From contig NC_086247.1 in assembly GCF_021018805.1 (NCBI RefSeq), positions 142,410,102 through 142,474,101 on the forward strand: a stretch of 64,000 bases of DNA, written 5' to 3'. The stretch is from Prinia subflava (lineage: Eukaryota > Chordata > Aves > Passeriformes > Cisticolidae). A program made the translations under genes and the position numbers. How positions within the stretch are numbered: the stretch's first letter is position 1; the number at the start of each line of letters is the position of its first letter. Positions 61,851-64,000 of this stretch are shown here, piece by piece. Below the pieces are notes generated by a model. It had not been told where the DNA came from and ran no database searches. It saw only the letters and a list, made by a program, of their open reading frames with translations.

Positions 61851-64000
61851 GACAGAGTTTGAGTCAAAGAGCAACAGAGGCAAAGCAGGTGGGAGGAATT
61901 GCTCTGGGTTGGAATCGCAGTCTTTCTGCCTTCCTTTGCGTCCTCCTGTTCCTCACTGATGCTGTTTCTTGGAGAGTGGTTAGTACTGAGTGCAATTACT
62001 TAAATGTGCTCTCCCTGTATTGTAACACCAGGCTGGCAGAACAATTGTTGATCACAGCAGCGTGTGTAGTCACAGTAACACTAAAAGCGCCGGGTTTTGG
62101 TAATTTAAGCAAATAAAGCTGTATTATCGTGTATATAGTTGTTTGTGGTACTTTCCATAAGTAAAAGTATTTACGAAATCAGGTCAACTTACTTGCAAAA
62201 ACTAATCCTGACTCTCCCTGTTTGCAAGTCAGGGAGAGAGTCAGGAACAGCATCGAAATGCTGACTCAAGTTTTATATTTTAATTGTTGTATTAATAACT
62301 GGTTTTACTCAACGTCTTCATCACATCACAGACAACTCACATCGTAAAAACACACGTGCTCATCCTGTCAGCTTTCACACAGACACATGTGGAAGTACAG
62401 TCATTTTGAGTAGTTCAGTCAAAATTACTCATAGATAAGTGTTTGAAGCCATACCTGAAAATGGATATTTATACCTAGCGTGTGGGCCGCTCACATTTGC
62501 AAATCTACATTGAGACTGAAAGAACTGTGATTTGACAACAGAAATGATCCATTGACAAATAGATTGCATACCATGAACATTAATGACTCTGCAGGGAATT
62601 TGCTATATTCTTTCCTGAATCTGAAGAGAAGTCTTAAATCACAGATTATAATGGAAGTGAACTTCTGTTATAGAAGTATGTAAACATCCATAAAGTCACA
62701 CTGTGTTCAAAAGGTTCTGGTTTGATTTGAAATCACATTAGATTATTTGACAATAGCTCTAGAAAAGCAAAATTTTAAGGTCTTTGCATGATTTGGGACT
62801 TGATTGAAAGCCTGTAAAATCGGGAAGATCTTTTGCTAGTAGAAGCTATTACGACTATTTTAGCAACGTGGATCAAGAACCATTGTCATCTCAGAGGCAC
62901 TTTGAGAAAGAAAACAACTTCTTGCTGCTTGTGTTTGATTTGATGCAGCCATTTCTAAAAAATGGCTCTTCACTGTAGCTAAAACATTCACACTTTGTCT
63001 GGAAGTAGACTTGTGTCTCTTGCTTCCCAATACAACCTTGATGCTAAGGAGCTACTGTTTTCTGAAAGTGTTATTTTTCCTCAGTTGCTCTATCATACAC
63101 CATAAACTTATAAGTGATTAATTTTTCCCCCCTCGTGTAACTAGGAATCTGCCAGTGATTTCACTGTTTTCATCATTTATTATAGCTACTCCTTGTTCTT
63201 CAGCAGAGCTGTTGGGGAAGAATTGTGTTTTGGCTGTGTCAGGTTTTTGGAAGTGGGAGGAGAGGAAAGGATGTGGAACTGTTTGTTCCTGAAGCTGTCT
63301 TGATATATTTAAATATCTTCCAGCAATACAATTGCCTATAATCTTAAAAGGAGTGAGTGAGTGGCTGGCTTAAGTGTTGAATATTGTTTGGGAAAACAGT
63401 GTTAGCCTTGTGGGATATTGTTAATGCAGCTAGGTACACATGTATAAATCATACTGACACTAAGAGAATAGGCCCTTGGGAGATACGCAAACTGATAAAC
63501 AGAAACTGCATATCTGAATAAGACTTCAGCAGGTCATTTGCACACTCCATTAGGTGCTATAATTGTCCTGTTACTGTAATAGTAAATGGAACCAGTTTAC
63601 ACAGAATAGGGAGAGGACAGGTGGGTTGAACTGTTCTCTGGTACTGACTGTTGCAGGTCTGGTGCATCCTTTTCACATCGCCCATTTGTTCCCTGGGCCA
63701 TATGGGTCAAACCTATCTGCCCATCTTTGAATCTTATCACTACTTAAAAATCTTGATTGACCCTTTAACATACTTTGGATTGCTGCCCACCTCCCCTTAC
63801 TGCACCAGCATCATTCATTACAGGTGCAGCTTTAAATTTATACAACAGTTCATCTTCTGAGTGTAACACTGCAGATGCATCCAGTACTACATTTGGCACA
63901 GCATTTTCCATTGAAATCAGATTCAACTAGGAAGAACAAGCTATGCCCAAAGGGAACAAGTTTACAGCATGAATACCAGAACTGGTATGAATGGATTTCC
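61851..64000. other. Intergenic region upstream of PFKP
   Basis: AT-rich DNA with no recognised protein gene or transposon. A plus-strand AATAAA lies at 62113-62118, and an inverted-repeat hairpin lies at 62191-62245. A divergent non-coding transcript from the CpG island is possible but unsupported by clear splice signals. Confidence 0.6.
62191..62245. other. Nested inverted repeats (hairpin with alternative pairing)
   Basis: cctgactctccctg (62207-62220) pairs with cagggagagagtcagg (62230-62245, 2-nt bulge) across the loop tttgcaagt (62221-62229). The loop itself is an exact inverse complement of acttgcaaa (62191-62199), so two competing stems can form. Confidence 0.6.

Noticed and set aside
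61859..62116. 85-codon plus-strand frame upstream of PFKP
   Set aside because: No homology recognised. It starts at the edge of the CpG island and is as long as expected by chance.

Overview
The window is vertebrate nuclear DNA, almost certainly from a bird and probably a songbird. The evidence is intron-rich genes with GT-AG splice sites, several CR1 LINE fragments of the avian type, and a solo LTR whose ends look like the ERV LTRs common in passerines. No bacterial or viral gene cassette is present. Gene names come from recognising the translated exons, not from a database search.

Two convergent protein genes fill the window. PITRM1 (presequence protease, a mitochondrial M16C metallopeptidase) runs on the + strand. 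The window opens inside one of its introns and holds its last 17 coding exons (387-19692), about 657 residues, the C-terminal two thirds of the protein. The N-terminal catalytic half lies off the left edge. PFKP (platelet-type ATP-dependent 6-phosphofructokinase) runs on the - strand. It is complete from the ATG at 60765 to the stop at 21081, with 22 coding positions that join in frame to 783 codons. Its 3' end faces that of PITRM1 across about 0.7 kb or less.

The main observation is that PFKP coding position 16 exists twice. Exon 16a (33759-33911) and exon 16b (28484-28636) are both exactly 153 nt, both phase 0-0, both with good splice sites, and match at 28 of 51 residues by hand alignment. 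They look like a mutually exclusive pair. 16a is the usual PFKP/PFKM-like sequence and 16b resembles the liver isozyme PFKL. Both carry the S-N-N segment that lies in the fructose-2,6-bisphosphate allosteric pocket of the C-terminal half, so splice choice could change how the enzyme responds to that activator.

Layout: 1-19692 PITRM1 exons, with a nested CR1/LTR cluster (2154-3990), a CR1 (7393-7720) and a 23-bp minisatellite (13418-13701) in its introns; 19693-20690 PITRM1 3' UTR and intergenic; 20695-21080 PFKP 3' UTR; 21081-60765 PFKP exons, with CR1 pieces in introns and long AT-rich introns 1-3; about 60600-61850 the CpG-island promoter of PFKP; 61850-64000 intergenic DNA with no recognised gene. 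The two genes share no pathway step: PFKP is cytosolic glycolysis, PITRM1 is mitochondrial peptide clearance.
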